NCBI RefSeq assembly: GCF_008831285.2
Contig: NC_045141.1
Span: 24,661,315-24,725,314, forward strand
Length of the DNA: 64,000 bases
Source: Nymphaea colorata
Lineage: Eukaryota; Streptophyta; Magnoliopsida; Nymphaeales; Nymphaeaceae
Reading direction: 5' to 3'
Below the pieces are notes generated by a model. It was not told the DNA's origin, searched no databases, and was given only the letters and a program-made list of their open reading frames with translations. Below are positions 53,701 through 64,000 of the stretch, piece after piece. Both the position numbers and the translations under genes were made by a program. Position 1 is the stretch's first letter; every line of letters begins with the position of its first letter.

Positions 53701-56700
53701 TAAAGTTGAACTTTTACTGTCTTTGATATGTATATAATTGGATATATCTCATTTACACTTCTGTAGCTTTAATGATCGAATTCGAGATGCAATACTTGGT
53801 GGATCTCCATTTGGTCCTGTTATTCAACAAGGTTTCTCGACAGGCTTGTTGCTGCAGGTAAATTTTATGTTTAGAGAAATGGTGGAAAAGAGGTTTAGTC
53901 CTTTAAACCTATGAGACTTAGTTGGGTCTTGCTATTTTTTTGTGGTGTGTCTTTTTCTGCATTACTGATCAGAATTGTAGTTTTAGCTTTTCAACTTTTT
54001 GGTAAGCAAGGCATGAGGAAGAACCTCTAAAGTGTTAATCATGATAAATAGCACATTTTCCTATGGGTAGACCTAGGTGCACTGTTCCTCGCATTATAAT
54101 ATCACTGTTACATTTGGGGATTTTAAATTTTTAACAGTAAATGTGTGACAGTTAAAGGTATTAACATGATTCCATGCTGAAATACCAACATGATTATATG
54201 CCAAAGTTTTGTTGTGATTATAGTTGGACTTTATGAAATACTTTTTCTATTCAAAATAGTAAGAAAATGCAGAAATTAATATGGTTGTCTGTTGCAACTT
54301 AACTAATTTTTTCTTTTTTCTTTTTTGTAGCCCAATGAGCATGTACTTGAGTCAGAGAATTCAGATCACATTCTTGCAGTCCTAAAAGATCACATTCAGG
54401 TTATTCCTGCATAATTTTCACATTTTCTTAGTGACATTTATTTATTTTACTTATTTCATGTTTATATGTTATTCCATGATTTATGAATCTATTCCAGGTG
54501 CTTCACGTAGAACCTAAGTCACGAAAATTGCTTAACCATGTTGTAGTTCTATGCTATGTCACATGGGTGCAGGGTGCGTGTGCGGATGCGGCAAGTTTAA
54601 AAAAAAAAATTGGGTGCGGGCGCGGCAAGGGCATATAGATATATCATATATGTATACGTATTATATAAGTAATTTTATTTGTCTATATTGTTAATTTTTT
54701 TTTATCAAGATTACCTTTATCTCATCCAAAATTCAAAGTTTTATTAAATAAAATGCGAGGAGGAAAGAGAAAACAAGAAGAAAAAAGATGAAGGAAAAGA
54801 TAGGAGAAGGAAAAAATGAAAAAAAAAAAGAAAAGAAAAGAGAAAACAATTTCAAAAATGTGTTAATACACTGATATTTTTATATCTGGTTTTTCACTTT
54901 GCAACTTAATAATTTGAATACTTCCTGGATTTTCTTGTTGGGGGCCATTCATTTAAAATTCTACTAAGAAAGGCACCTTTTATATATTATTGCAAGATAA
55001 AGAGAGAAAGAAGATGCCAACCTAGCGGATCAACTACATAAAATTCTGTATTTTGCAGCTTATGACTCTGAGGTCAAACATACTAAGCAGTAAGTGGGGC
55101 ATTCTCATTCCATTTTCCCAGGTCAATTGTTTTTTTTCAGCATCATGATCTCATAGGCAAAGGGAGATGATGAAGTTAGTTAAATAATGACAGTAGAAAA
55201 ATTCTATCTATGAAGGTTGGTAGCTATCTTGAGTTAATAAAGCAGACATTTTTACTTAAACCTCTTTTGGCAAGTCTCTTAAGACTTGGGAAGTACCATG
55301 TTACTGTGTGCATAAAATTTTGCGCTTTCCTCCTATCTTCCACTAGTTGTTCCAAATACTTGCTCTTTAAACTGCTGTCTGTTCTCAATTTGGACTGATC
55401 AGTGAAGTTGGGGAAGCATGATTTGTCATTTGATTGGTTCAAGTTTAATTTAACTTGAATAATATATATCGAAGAATTTCATCACGCAGTCAAAAGTACT
55501 AGTGTACCCTAGGGAGCACACTTGGAGCACTGTTGGAACTTGGAACTAACTTGCTCTGTATGAGAAAAGGAAAGAAATAAAAGAACAGGAATGGTGAGCA
55601 AGAAATGGGAAAGGTGGGGGTTTTGAGGTCTTCCTATCTAGCCAACACGTTAGAAAATAAATGAACAAAAATGATAGTTCTAGAAATTAGAGTTCAAAAT
55701 TGGACAAGTATACTCGTTTTTTTTAGGCTGTTAGGTGCCCCTAGGCCTGCTTACCAAGCATTAACAAGTATTCTCAAGCTGTTGCCAAACAAGAAAAGGT
55801 GATTTTGGTTGAGCGAAAGGCAGACTGGCAGAAGACAGGTACAAAAAGATGTTTCTTCATCTCCTCATCAAACATTTCTCTTTTCCTGTCACAATGAATT
55901 TGGATGGTATCCATATTGGGTCAGATGGGCTCCAATAGCATCCTCAAATTTTTTTTCTAGTTGGTTAGGATATAAAAAATCAATTTTCTCAACGTTGTGA
56001 CATTAGATTACTGCTGGTCAAAGCATGTAAAGTGTCATACATGTCCATGACAATAATGTAAGTATGCATTTTTTATGGCTTCTTAGGTCTATAAGTGAAT
56101 TTCAGAGTAAGCTTGAAAGGCTGAATACTAAATGGCCTCTCCATTTCTTTATCAGGTTGGGTTGGCTGCAAATTTGAGGGACTTTGTTTTCACAAATCAT
56201 GAGGGAAAAGCAGTAAGGCACCAATTTTTTTGGAAAAATTTCTTGTGCAATTTTCTTTTCTTATGCAAAAATATTTCTTGCCTTGATATTATTGGCATCA
56301 ATATTGAATCACAAACTTTTTCCTTTTTGGTTCCTTTGACCGTGTGAATATTATTTTGGCATTTGAGTTGATTTTGATTAGGAAGGGCTATAAATTACAA
56401 ATCCCTAGTAGCTGGGAATGAATCCCATTATGTTTACAGTTTACTATATTATTATTATTCTGCTTTCTATCTATGACTGTCGCAGGTCAACATTTCATAA
56501 CTTGGATTCCATGCAGTAACTAGACTTGGTAACCTATATAACACATGCCGGTCAATTCTCTGTCCATGCCTGTGTTGATGTGATGTGGGTGCGGATGTGG
56601 ATGCGACAGCAATGTGGTGCCAGATGTGGTCAGTGTGCATCTAGCGCCTGGTACTCGGACATTGGCTCGAGGCATTTCCTCTACCCCTTCTTACCCTGAA

Positions 56701-59700
56701 AAAAGCTGATGCGGTCAATGGCACCAGGCCACCTTCATCCTCTTCTTATTTAAAAAAGTTGAAAAGAAAACTGAATGAAAATGTGAATGGAGAGTATCAA
56801 GAATATTCCCGCCACCTTCCTCCTGTAGTACTCCTTTCTTTGGCAGCAATAAACCTCCTTTCTTTGGTGATTGGTGATTGTCGATTTCCAATTCCTCTCT
56901 TTGGTGATCTTCACCGTGTCAACAGCCAATCCATCTATTTGACATTGCAGACCTCTTCTCTTCGGTGATTGGCAATGACCAAATGGATTGCTGATGACAG
57001 GCAACTGATTGAGCCCAACACTTTGAAAGTTATATATATATAGTGATGGTCTTTGATAAACCACCACGTAGAAGCCTACTTTTGTCTTTATATACCTTTA
57101 AAACCAAATTGCTATAAAAGTATTTCACATATCTTGTCCTTGACAGCTTTAAGTGTTAGGAATCCTCTTTGTTAATGTCACCAGATTAGCACCTGGCTTG
57201 GCCCACATTTTGTTTTGCATGCTACATTATCCTCTTCGGTAATCTGAAAGTTGAAGCAGAAAAGGAGGAAAAGGATGGTCTTGAAGAACCTATGGCCTCA
57301 TCTACTTTTTATTTCCAATACAACCCTGTCTATATCTAGTGATGTCTAGATCAGTTTATAGGCCAACTAAGTATATGCCATCAATTGACCTCTATGTAGT
57401 TAACAGTTTAAGATACTGTAAAAGAGGAGGGGACACATACAAGGGTTCATCTGCATATAGCTTTTGATGTTTATCGTTCAATACATAGTGGACAAATCAT
57501 TCCAAGAAAGGGGTTATGCTTGTTTACTTTGTTTTCCTTTTCACAATTTAATGTGCTTATTTAATTCTTTGCCTTTCTGCTTATGCTTTCATGCAGGTGA
57601 AAGGGTCTGAAGTTTTAACTCATGATGGAGTACCAGTTGCATTTGCTCTTTCCCCGACAGAAACAGTAAGAATTTTTGATGCAGTATTAGTCTATATAGT
57701 TGGATCTGAATCTTATAGAGGATTTTACGTTACCTTTATTTATTTTATTTAGTTTCCATTTGGACCCATTATGATTCTTTCCCATGTCCAGGATCCATTG
57801 ATCCAAGTTACTTAGAAACCCCATTTAAAAGGGCGTGTGATTCTGCAGATTATTGAGGAGCGATCAATTGAGTTAGCCCTGATTTCCTCTGTTCTTTATG
57901 CTCCTTCTTCATTACTTTCATTCTATTTGCTTTCTACTTCTGCTTGAAGTGCACTTCCATGGGGATTAGAGTAAGGGCCTCTAATCACTGCATCAATTTT
58001 GCTGCTAAACTTCGTTTTTCTTTCCATCGTGCTGTTTAACATCATTTTGTGCAAGGTGATGGTCTGTACTTTGTGAGATGGCAATTGTGTTAGAATGCTA
58101 ACAGGATAATTTACTTAATGTCTAACCATATTATTTTCTTGAGAAACTTGTGCTCACTGAAGCATGGATTGAATATGTCCATTACTGAAACCCTGCACAC
58201 ATAGTTCTTGTTTTATACTAGAAAGTTAGTTAGCTTGAAAACTAGCACGCACATCAAGTCAACCATATTGGATGGGAACAAGGGAAGTAGCAATGAAGGA
58301 ATTGAGAATATATCTTTATGCATTCCAAACGTGTCCATAATGAAAAGTAGAAGTAAAACTGGATATTTCAAGATGTGCACAGTTTTCATTATATGTACCA
58401 ACTACCAACCATAGATTTCTGATTGATATTTTATAGTTAGAAAATTACAGTAAACTATGTTCAATCTCTTGGCTTAAAAAGGAGATCTTTTCAGTGACTC
58501 TGATGTTTCTTGTCTCTCTTAATCTCTTGAAGGTGAATTATGTGTCTGCTCATGACAATGAGACCTTATTTGATGCTATAAGTTTGAAGGTACTTATTCT
58601 TGAAGTTCTCAATAGCATTTTCTATTTATTTTATCATAGTTTCTGATAAGTCTCTTGCATGTAGACTAGCGTGGAGATTTCCGTCAGTGATAGGTGCAGA
58701 CTAAATCATCTTGCAACCAGCTTGGTAGCCCTTTCTCAGGTTTTTGTCCTCTTAACTGTTGTAGTTCTTACATGCATTATGTTTGATCTTTTGCTTCAGC
58801 AGAGAGTGTTCTGCTGCTTCATCTATCTTCTAGATGTCCAGACCTGCGACAAAAAATACACTGGAGTGTTCCTTGCTTCTCGTACTTCTGCCCCATCTTC
58901 TTCTCTTACTGTCATTTGATTCGGCCATGAAATGAGATGACACCCATAAAATTGAACTACCCAGCGTCAGTCAACAAAGAAGCAAATAGTGCTCCAGAAA
59001 TATGAAAAATATCCACATGACATCAATCATTTTTCCAGTCACATGATTCCAGAACTCATTCATGCCCCAAAAATAAAACTCCACGACACACCTTTTCAGC
59101 ACATTTGATGATGATCTATTCCCAGAACACCAGTCATCAACTGATTCAACATAACTTACATGGCTGATCTCTTGATCCATGCATTGCAACGGCGACCAAT
59201 CAATTCATGATTGATCAAGATGTTGCTTGCTATTGCGCGATAATGAGAAGAGGCCTCTGCTACTTTATTATGCAGATCATAGCCACAAATAGTACGATAT
59301 TTTCGAATATCACAATATCAATGAAAAAATGAAGAAAAAAGAAAAAATGGAAAAAACATTAAAAATCAATGCATTGATATTTTATCATGATTTTTTCATT
59401 AATTTTTTTATTTCACTTTTTGTTTTCATTTTTTTCAACTTTTATTCTACTGTTTTATTTGCTCTTGTTTTAGGTATATAAAGTTTTAATGTGACCCCTA
59501 GATGAAATACAATGCTTATTACTTTATCATTTTTATCAGTTTAACTAGATGTTTTTTTATGTCTTCTTATTAGTTTCTCATTTGTTGTATTTTTACCTAA
59601 CATTTTCATTTTTTATTTATCTCAAAAATTTTCAAGATTTCCCAATAAGGCAACTTTGCCAAAGAACGATATTTGTGGCTATGCTTGAGATGCACTAGGA

Positions 59701-62700
59701 AGAGGAGCTAGAAGGTGATATGGCCCGATAGCTAGGGTACAAGATGATGGTCAAAATCCTTATTGAAAAAGATGTCTGGAGGTCTCAAAGTCGGTTTGGC
59801 TCTGATACCATGTACAAACCGATACAGAGGAGAACAAAAAATCATCTCTCTGTTAACCCTAATATCTACTTAAATAGTGATTAGTAAGAAATTATAGAAA
59901 GGTCCACCTTGTTTTAGTAAATTGAGAAATACTAAAACTATGATAAAATTGCTGCTAACTACCTAAAGATATCTCAACAATAACAATTAAGAATTCAGTT
60001 TAAAAACAAATGATGAAGGCTGCATGGCTATGTCTTTTCCTACAAGCATATGAATGATTGTTGATAGTGTTTATTTTTACTTAATGGTTCTGAAGCATTA
60101 GCATATAAAGAATCTCTTCCTTTCTTTAAAGAAATGACCATAAATAATTGAACTAAAAATCAGCAACTTGTTGAAACACAGAGAACAAAAATAAGTCAGA
60201 TTATGTGAAATCACAATAAATCTGGAGTCGGAAGGAAGAGATGACCTTTTCCTTGCCTCATTTCCCCATGGCAGTGAGATAGTTCAGTGATAAATGGAGA
60301 TGATAAAAGTTTTGAAGATGGGAGGAAAGAATATTAACTTGTCGCGTTGGATAGTTTGGTGAAATGATAGAGCAAACTGAATCGGAAACTGCACATGTAC
60401 ATGTTGAATGCGCAACAAGTCCTTTAACTTAGGTGGTGAGAGTACAAGGGAGTACAAGTAGACAAAATTTCCTGATTCTGCCACACTCCTTTTCATATTG
60501 GGAGTGTGAAGATCTCAAATGTGTATCTTAGGAACTAGATTCAGAAATTACTGTACCTAGAACTTTAGTAAAAACATCAAGAAGCTGGACTTCAACAAGA
60601 ACACAGGTAGGCCCAAAGCTATGTTTTTCATGAACTAAATGGCATCATTGTCAAGGTCTCTCATTTGCTGACCATCAGCAAGCATGATGTTGATGAGATA
60701 ATATTCTAGTTACTGTGCTTCATGCAGGTGATAAAAGCTGCAAGAAATTAATCATTCGAATTGCAAATCTATTTCTATACTTAGACGAGGAATGTTTCGT
60801 ATGACTTGGGGATAAACATATTTTATGTCCTTGAGCATGATTTAGAACCTTCTTATGCTTGTAGTCTGGGCTTCTCCTGGCATTCTCTTCCAGTTCATGA
60901 GTGGCATATATTATTTTGTAAATATTAACAATATGATTCTAATTAGGGGATACCTTTTTTCCACTCTGGTGATGAGATGCTGCGGTCCAAATCACTTGAT
61001 CGGGATTCTTACAACTCTGGTGATTGGTTCAACAGGCAAGATCTAACTGTCTTGTGTACTAGATTGTGTTCGTAAGTTTACGTTTTCTTGAATCTCCAAT
61101 GCAGGATTGTCTAGATATGCTTTATAGTTTTGTTTATTTATTTATTTTTTCCTGTCATTATTCTGTTTGGTGAATCCCTTGGACACTCTATTGTCCATAG
61201 GTTTGAGGAATGCCTAAAACTCCTTATATGGTCTATATGTTGGTTCAAAATGGAAGAGAGTAGTTTGAACTTTGAACAGGCTGTTGTTTTTCCTGCACAA
61301 TGCTATCTATGGTGGTTTTATTATTAATCAGAGAGCAACAGGAGTATTGGCCAACCAATATCAGATATCAGTGAGTAATTTCCCGAGAACCATTGAAATC
61401 TATAATAGGCTATGCTGCATTTTGTAAACCTTAAGCTGGAACGATATTTACTTTCCTGAGAAAGATCTTAAGAGTTTTTAATGTTTATGAGCATCTTCCT
61501 TGACATGAAAATTGCCTGCACTGATGCATTTTAACATGCACTGGAATTTAATTGATATCAGGTTTTTGGATCTGAATTTTTATTCCAGATTGGATTTCAG
61601 CTACGAATCAAACAATTGGGGTATTGGCCTCCCTCCGAAAGAGAAAAATGAAAGGAACTGGCCACTGTGAGTAGTTGCATATTTGTGTCATTCTTTTCCC
61701 TTTTCTCTGAAAAAATGTCTCACTGCTCTGTGTGCTTGTAGTTGGCATATTGTCTGTTTTTTTGCTCAAATATTTTGCTCTCAAGGTTGGATGTTTGATA
61801 TCCATCTATCTTAGCTTTTATCCAAATTGTTGTTGATTTAGGATTAAATCACGGCTAGCAAATGCATCATTTAAGCCTCAGAAAATTCATATTCTTTCTG
61901 CGGTAGAAAATTTTGAGGATGTTCTGAGGATAAGATATTCTTCACCACTTTTTCGCTTGAGGACAGCAAACGAAATTCAGGTGAGATCCCTTTTTTGCTT
62001 TGCACATATTCAATGCAGAAAGTACAAGCTTTTTTTACTTATGAATGTTGTTATGAAGAACCATCCTTCATTAGCTGTCATGAAGCCAAGGTAATGTTTG
62101 CTTTATATTTAGTTGTGTACTAAGCAAGAAAATGTCTAAATGTAAAGCATAGATAATGAGACTTTCTATGATTTTGACATTTTTTGTGGAATATGAAATT
62201 GCTTCTGTTTCCAAACATCCAAAACCTGTTCCTTCATAAAGTGAAGGCAGTTAGTATTTTATCCTATATTTTCTACATGATGACATGCCAGGCAACAATG
62301 GAGACATGGACGATTACTTGTCCAGAAAGTCTCTTTCTTTTGCAAGATAAACAGTTCTACTTTCTAAGCGGACATTAACCTAGCGTAATTGTTCAGGAAA
62401 GAGTTCGCTTTCACAACTGCGGTCCATCATGGGTTCGAGGTGTTATTGTGATGAGCATTGAAGATGGATACAGCGGCATGCCGGGAATGACTCAAATGGA
62501 TCCCTTGTATGTTACACATTCATTTGGTTGTTTTATCTTTTGTTCTGGTACAGTGGTGCATACAAGCACAAGTGCGTTATTCGTGATAATCATCATAGAA
62601 CTGTGCCATAGGGCCTGCAATCTGATGAATGATGGACTAAGTTTACAGGGTTATAGAAGTTCCTCCTTGTTTTGATAACTGATGTCTGCTTTTGCAGTGG

Positions 62701-63009
62701 TTTTGTGTTCTGACATTCTATGATGCTCCAGGTATTCGTTTATTGTCATTGTCTTCAATGCGTGCCCTTCCAATGCCTCTTTTTCAATTCCTTCATTGAG
62801 AAGAAAGAAACTTGAACTACATCCACTGCAGGTGAAATTTTTTCTATTTGATAATATGCCCACGTAGGAGCAATGCACTAAGAGGTTTCAATATGCAGTT
62901 GATGTCTTCTGACAAGGTTGTCAAGAATTCATTTTATGAAGCAACGAGTGGCAGCTTCAGTATACCGGCAAGAACAACTTCTGTATTTGTTGAAGTCCGT
63001 GCTATTTGA
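40380..63009 (+). CDS. LDA: Limit dextrinase (type I pullulanase), plastid, 30 exons, with an extra CBM41-like module
   Basis: Hydrolyses alpha-1,6 branches of starch and limit dextrins in plastids. Exons: 40380-40660, 40745-40919, 42682-42783, 43394-43529, 43776-43828, 43955-44063, 44984-45120, 45236-45435, 45522-45671, 45769-45829, 46235-46355, 46878-46968, 47287-47380, 47450-47545, 48078-48218, 48940-48990, 51511-51581, 51706-51798, 53767-53857, 54331-54399, 56156-56212, 57597-57665, 58533-58589, 58665-58739, 60947-61035, 61589-61666, 61842-61980, 62397-62506, 62732-62831, 62899-63009. They total 3207 nt in one frame: 1068 aa, against roughly 900-965 for plant enzymes I know. Order: Ser/Pro/Arg-rich transit peptide (1 to about 75), CBM41-like module (about 86-186), pullulanase N domain (187 to about 285), CBM48 (about 290-400), GH13 barrel, C-terminal domain to 1068. 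Barrel motifs are intact: YNWGYNP, DVVYNH (582-587), GFRFDLMGH with nucleophile D656, YGEGW with acid/base E693, and VSAHDN with D824. Confidence 0.93.
40661..40744 (+). other. LDA: Limit dextrinase intron 1: 84 nt, in frame, no stop (exitron-like)
   Basis: The intron runs from gtctgctccc to gatcggcag. It is a multiple of three (28 codons) and open in the coding frame, so an unspliced message would insert 28 residues between HYHR and PDG of the CBM41-like module. Its removal restores the family consensus exactly, which is why I call it an intron. Confidence 0.8.
42472..42533. repeat. 31-bp tandem duplication in limit dextrinase intron 2
   Basis: Two adjacent units, each nine A followed by cacaaatgcataactatagact (copy 1) or ctcaaatgcataactatagact (copy 2), differ by one base. 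A (CT)n run at about 42571-42598 follows. Confidence 0.9.
44163..44587. mobile_element. AT-rich inverted-end element in limit dextrinase intron 6
   Basis: The left end (agctatcacaataaac) and the reverse complement of the right end (ccatagtcacaaataac) are imperfectly related and resemble the perfect ends of the element at 59278-59683. The interior repeats 'cacgttttttt' blocks and shares 'tattagtttctca' with that element. It has no coding capacity. Confidence 0.35.
44682..44731. repeat. (TA)n microsatellite in limit dextrinase intron 6
   Basis: About 50 bp of TA, about 250 bp upstream of exon 7. Confidence 0.95.
44876..44967 (+). pseudogene. Duplicated decoy copy of limit dextrinase exon 7 (5' half)
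   Basis: The 92-bp segment directly before the real exon 7 is a diverged copy of that exon's acceptor and first 76 bases (copy acceptor ...gcttttgtag|CCAATGG at 44892). Its translation parallels the real exon: [20 protein letters not shown] against [20 protein letters not shown]. It has no donor of its own. Reading on from it meets an in-frame TAG, the acceptor TAG of the true exon at 44981-44983, so use of this acceptor would truncate the protein. Confidence 0.85.
45159..45192. repeat. 17-bp tandem duplication in limit dextrinase intron 7
   Basis: The unit taatgaggatagctctt occurs twice with no spacer, in the 115-nt intron between exons 7 and 8. Confidence 0.95.
47074..47172. repeat. 27-bp direct repeat in limit dextrinase intron 12
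   Basis: The word agctttagcaactctgctatggtccac occurs perfectly at 47074-47100 and 47146-47172, with 45 bp between. Confidence 0.9.
48991..51510 (+). other. Limit dextrinase intron 16 (2.5 kb, largest)
   Basis: Lies between the nucleophile exon (GFRFDLMGH) and the exon before the acid/base glutamate. It is AT-rich, with an unrecognised minus-strand frame at 50385-50669 that may be part of an old repeat. No recognised gene is nested here. Introns 18 (51799-53766), 20 (54400-56155) and 24 (58740-60946) are similarly long and gene-free. Confidence 0.75.
51671..51705 (+). repeat. (CT)n microsatellite serving as polypyrimidine tract of exon 18
   Basis: About 22 bp of CT, then cgctctcataaag, end directly at the acceptor of the exon carrying YGEGW (51706). 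The repeat occupies the position of the polypyrimidine tract, so length changes could affect splicing. Confidence 0.8.
59278..59683. mobile_element. 406-bp element with perfect 14-bp inverted ends in limit dextrinase intron 24
   Basis: The left end catagccacaaata (59278-59291) is perfectly complementary to the right end tatttgtggctatg (59670-59683). The interior is AT-rich with long A-runs on the left and matching T-runs on the right, so it can fold back. It has no coding capacity. The target-site duplication is unclear. Confidence 0.6.
61036..61588 (+). other. LDA: GC-AG intron (limit dextrinase intron 25)
   Basis: The only way to keep the conserved WFNRLDFSY junction in frame is AAC AG|gcaaga ... 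ttccag|A TTG, that is, a GC donor. GC-AG introns are a known minor class of U2 introns in plants, and the rest of the donor (AG|gcaag) fits their strong consensus. Confidence 0.85.
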
Positions 63010-63085
63010 ATATGGGTGTTACATGCAGATACTCATCCATGAAGTTGGCTTGGAGTTGCGCAAGCTTGGAGATACCAACTGCTTT

Positions 63086-63149
63086 CATTATGCAGTTGAT
63101 GCCTTCTGACAAGATTGTCAAGGGTCCTTCTTTGGTGTTAACACTGTAA
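63086..63149 (+). pseudogene. Duplicated 5' end of limit dextrinase terminal exon
   Basis: The acceptor and first 27 bases of exon 30 recur here (tatgcag|TTGATGCCTTCTGAC at 63096, against tatgcag|TTGATGTCTTCTGAC at 62899). Spliced in the same phase it would encode LMPSDKIVKGPSLVLTL and then TAA (63147-63149), a shorter C-terminus lacking the conserved [10 protein letters not shown] end. Confidence 0.75.
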
Positions 63150-63811
63150 GCTTTAGAATATAGCTGAAAAACTTCTGTATGTTGAAACTTAAACCACTTC
63201 ATGCGGGTGCCACATTCTTATGTACATGCATCCGGTTGGGTAGGAGCAGGCCAAGCATGGCAAGGAGAATAGCACTTCTAAAGTGTCTTAAAATTGGGAG
63301 ATAAAATATGTAGGATATGTATATCTAAGAGTTCGATCCTGGTCCAAGAAAAGAGCCATCCAGACTGTGGTGGTTCCTTGGTTAGGCCCAAGGGGGGATG
63401 TACGCTGGATAGCTTTATTTGGAGTGTGCCTGTTAATTCTGGAAACCATGCCTTTGTATTGTGAGAGTATAAGCAATGTCAATTCTGCGTGGGTGCTTAC
63501 CAATAAGGCCGTAAAAAAGGAAGTGTGCCACTCATGATTCATAGTTCTCATTCAAGCCTGCAAGTATGCTTGAAGGGGCCATAGTTTAGGTGGCTGAGCT
63601 AGGGCATGTGGAAAAGCCTGTTTTTAGTTTGATTATCGTGGGCACTATACTTGAATATATTAAAGTGGTGAGATGCGGTGCTTAAGTTGAAGGGTACATT
63701 GCTGCTACTATTGATGCCGATGCAGTCCAAGACAATGGGGGGGCCTTTCTTTTTAAATTGTGGATTTAACCTTTGGGTCATCTGAAAATATGGTTGTATA
63801 CAGTCTCTACA

Positions 63812-63875
63812 AACAACAGGTGCTTAACAATTACAGTTTCCATAACAACAGGTGCTTAACAATTACAGTTTCCAT
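63812..63875. repeat. 32-bp perfect tandem duplication
   Basis: The unit starts aacaacaggtgcttaac and ends tacagtttccat. It occurs twice with no spacer and no mismatch seen. Confidence 0.95.
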
Positions 63876-64000
63876 AATGGTAGACGCTTGATTGCACATA
63901 ATAAACTTAAAGCTCAAAACCTATTGCTTTATCATTGACTCTTGTTTGGGAAATTGGGAGTTGCAAGTGATAGGTGTGACGATCGATCCGTTTTTAAGTC

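Larger units (their letters stand above)
63010..64000. other. Limit dextrinase 3' flank / intergenic
   Basis: Should hold the 3' UTR of the limit dextrinase gene. It also contains a duplicated start of the terminal exon (63086-63149) and a perfect tandem repeat (63812-63875). No other gene was recognised; minus-strand frames such as 63288-63551 carry no known domain. Confidence 0.6.

Overview
This is plant nuclear DNA, almost certainly from an angiosperm. The genes carry many GT-AG introns, the background is AT-rich with long (TA)n and (GA)n microsatellites, and the gene families are plant types: a RABE small GTPase, a C2H2 zinc-finger repressor with QALGGH fingers and an EAR motif, an NKAP/MAS2-type protein, and a plastid starch-debranching enzyme. 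I cannot name the species. Nothing bacterial, viral or organellar is visible.

Layout: 1-5174 is intergenic, with repeat debris and a possible gag-like fragment. 5175-10158 (-) is a complete 8-exon RABE1 (Rab8-type) gene, 216 aa. 10159-18300 is intergenic with repeats. 18499-19302 (-) is a single-exon ZAT5-like C2H2 zinc-finger gene, 267 aa, with a TATA box and a poly(A) signal. 19441-32024 is a 12.5 kb gene-poor stretch with microsatellites, tandem duplications and small element-like repeats. 32025-36348 (-) is a 6-exon ankyrin-repeat gene, 202 aa. It is divergent from 36748-39039 (+), an intronless NKAP-like gene of 763 aa, with 399 bp between the two ATGs. 40380-63009 (+) is a 30-exon, 22.6 kb limit dextrinase (type I pullulanase) gene, for which I could join all exons in frame to give 1068 aa. 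63010-64000 is downstream intergenic DNA.

The main finding is in the limit dextrinase gene. Before the usual plant N-terminal domain it has three exons encoding a CBM41/PUD-like module, which I associate with bacterial pullulanases and not with the Arabidopsis or cereal enzymes as I remember them. The intron that splits this module is 84 nt, in frame and free of stops, so its retention would insert 28 residues. The same gene holds a tandemly duplicated decoy copy of exon 7, a duplicated start of the terminal exon, a GC-AG intron, a (CT)n microsatellite acting as polypyrimidine tract, and two AT-rich insertions with matching inverted ends. The genes have unrelated housekeeping or regulatory roles; only the ankyrin/NKAP pair is likely to share control, through a common divergent promoter.

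All exon models were made by eye from homology remembered for each family plus splice-site and phase consistency. No alignment or database search was run.
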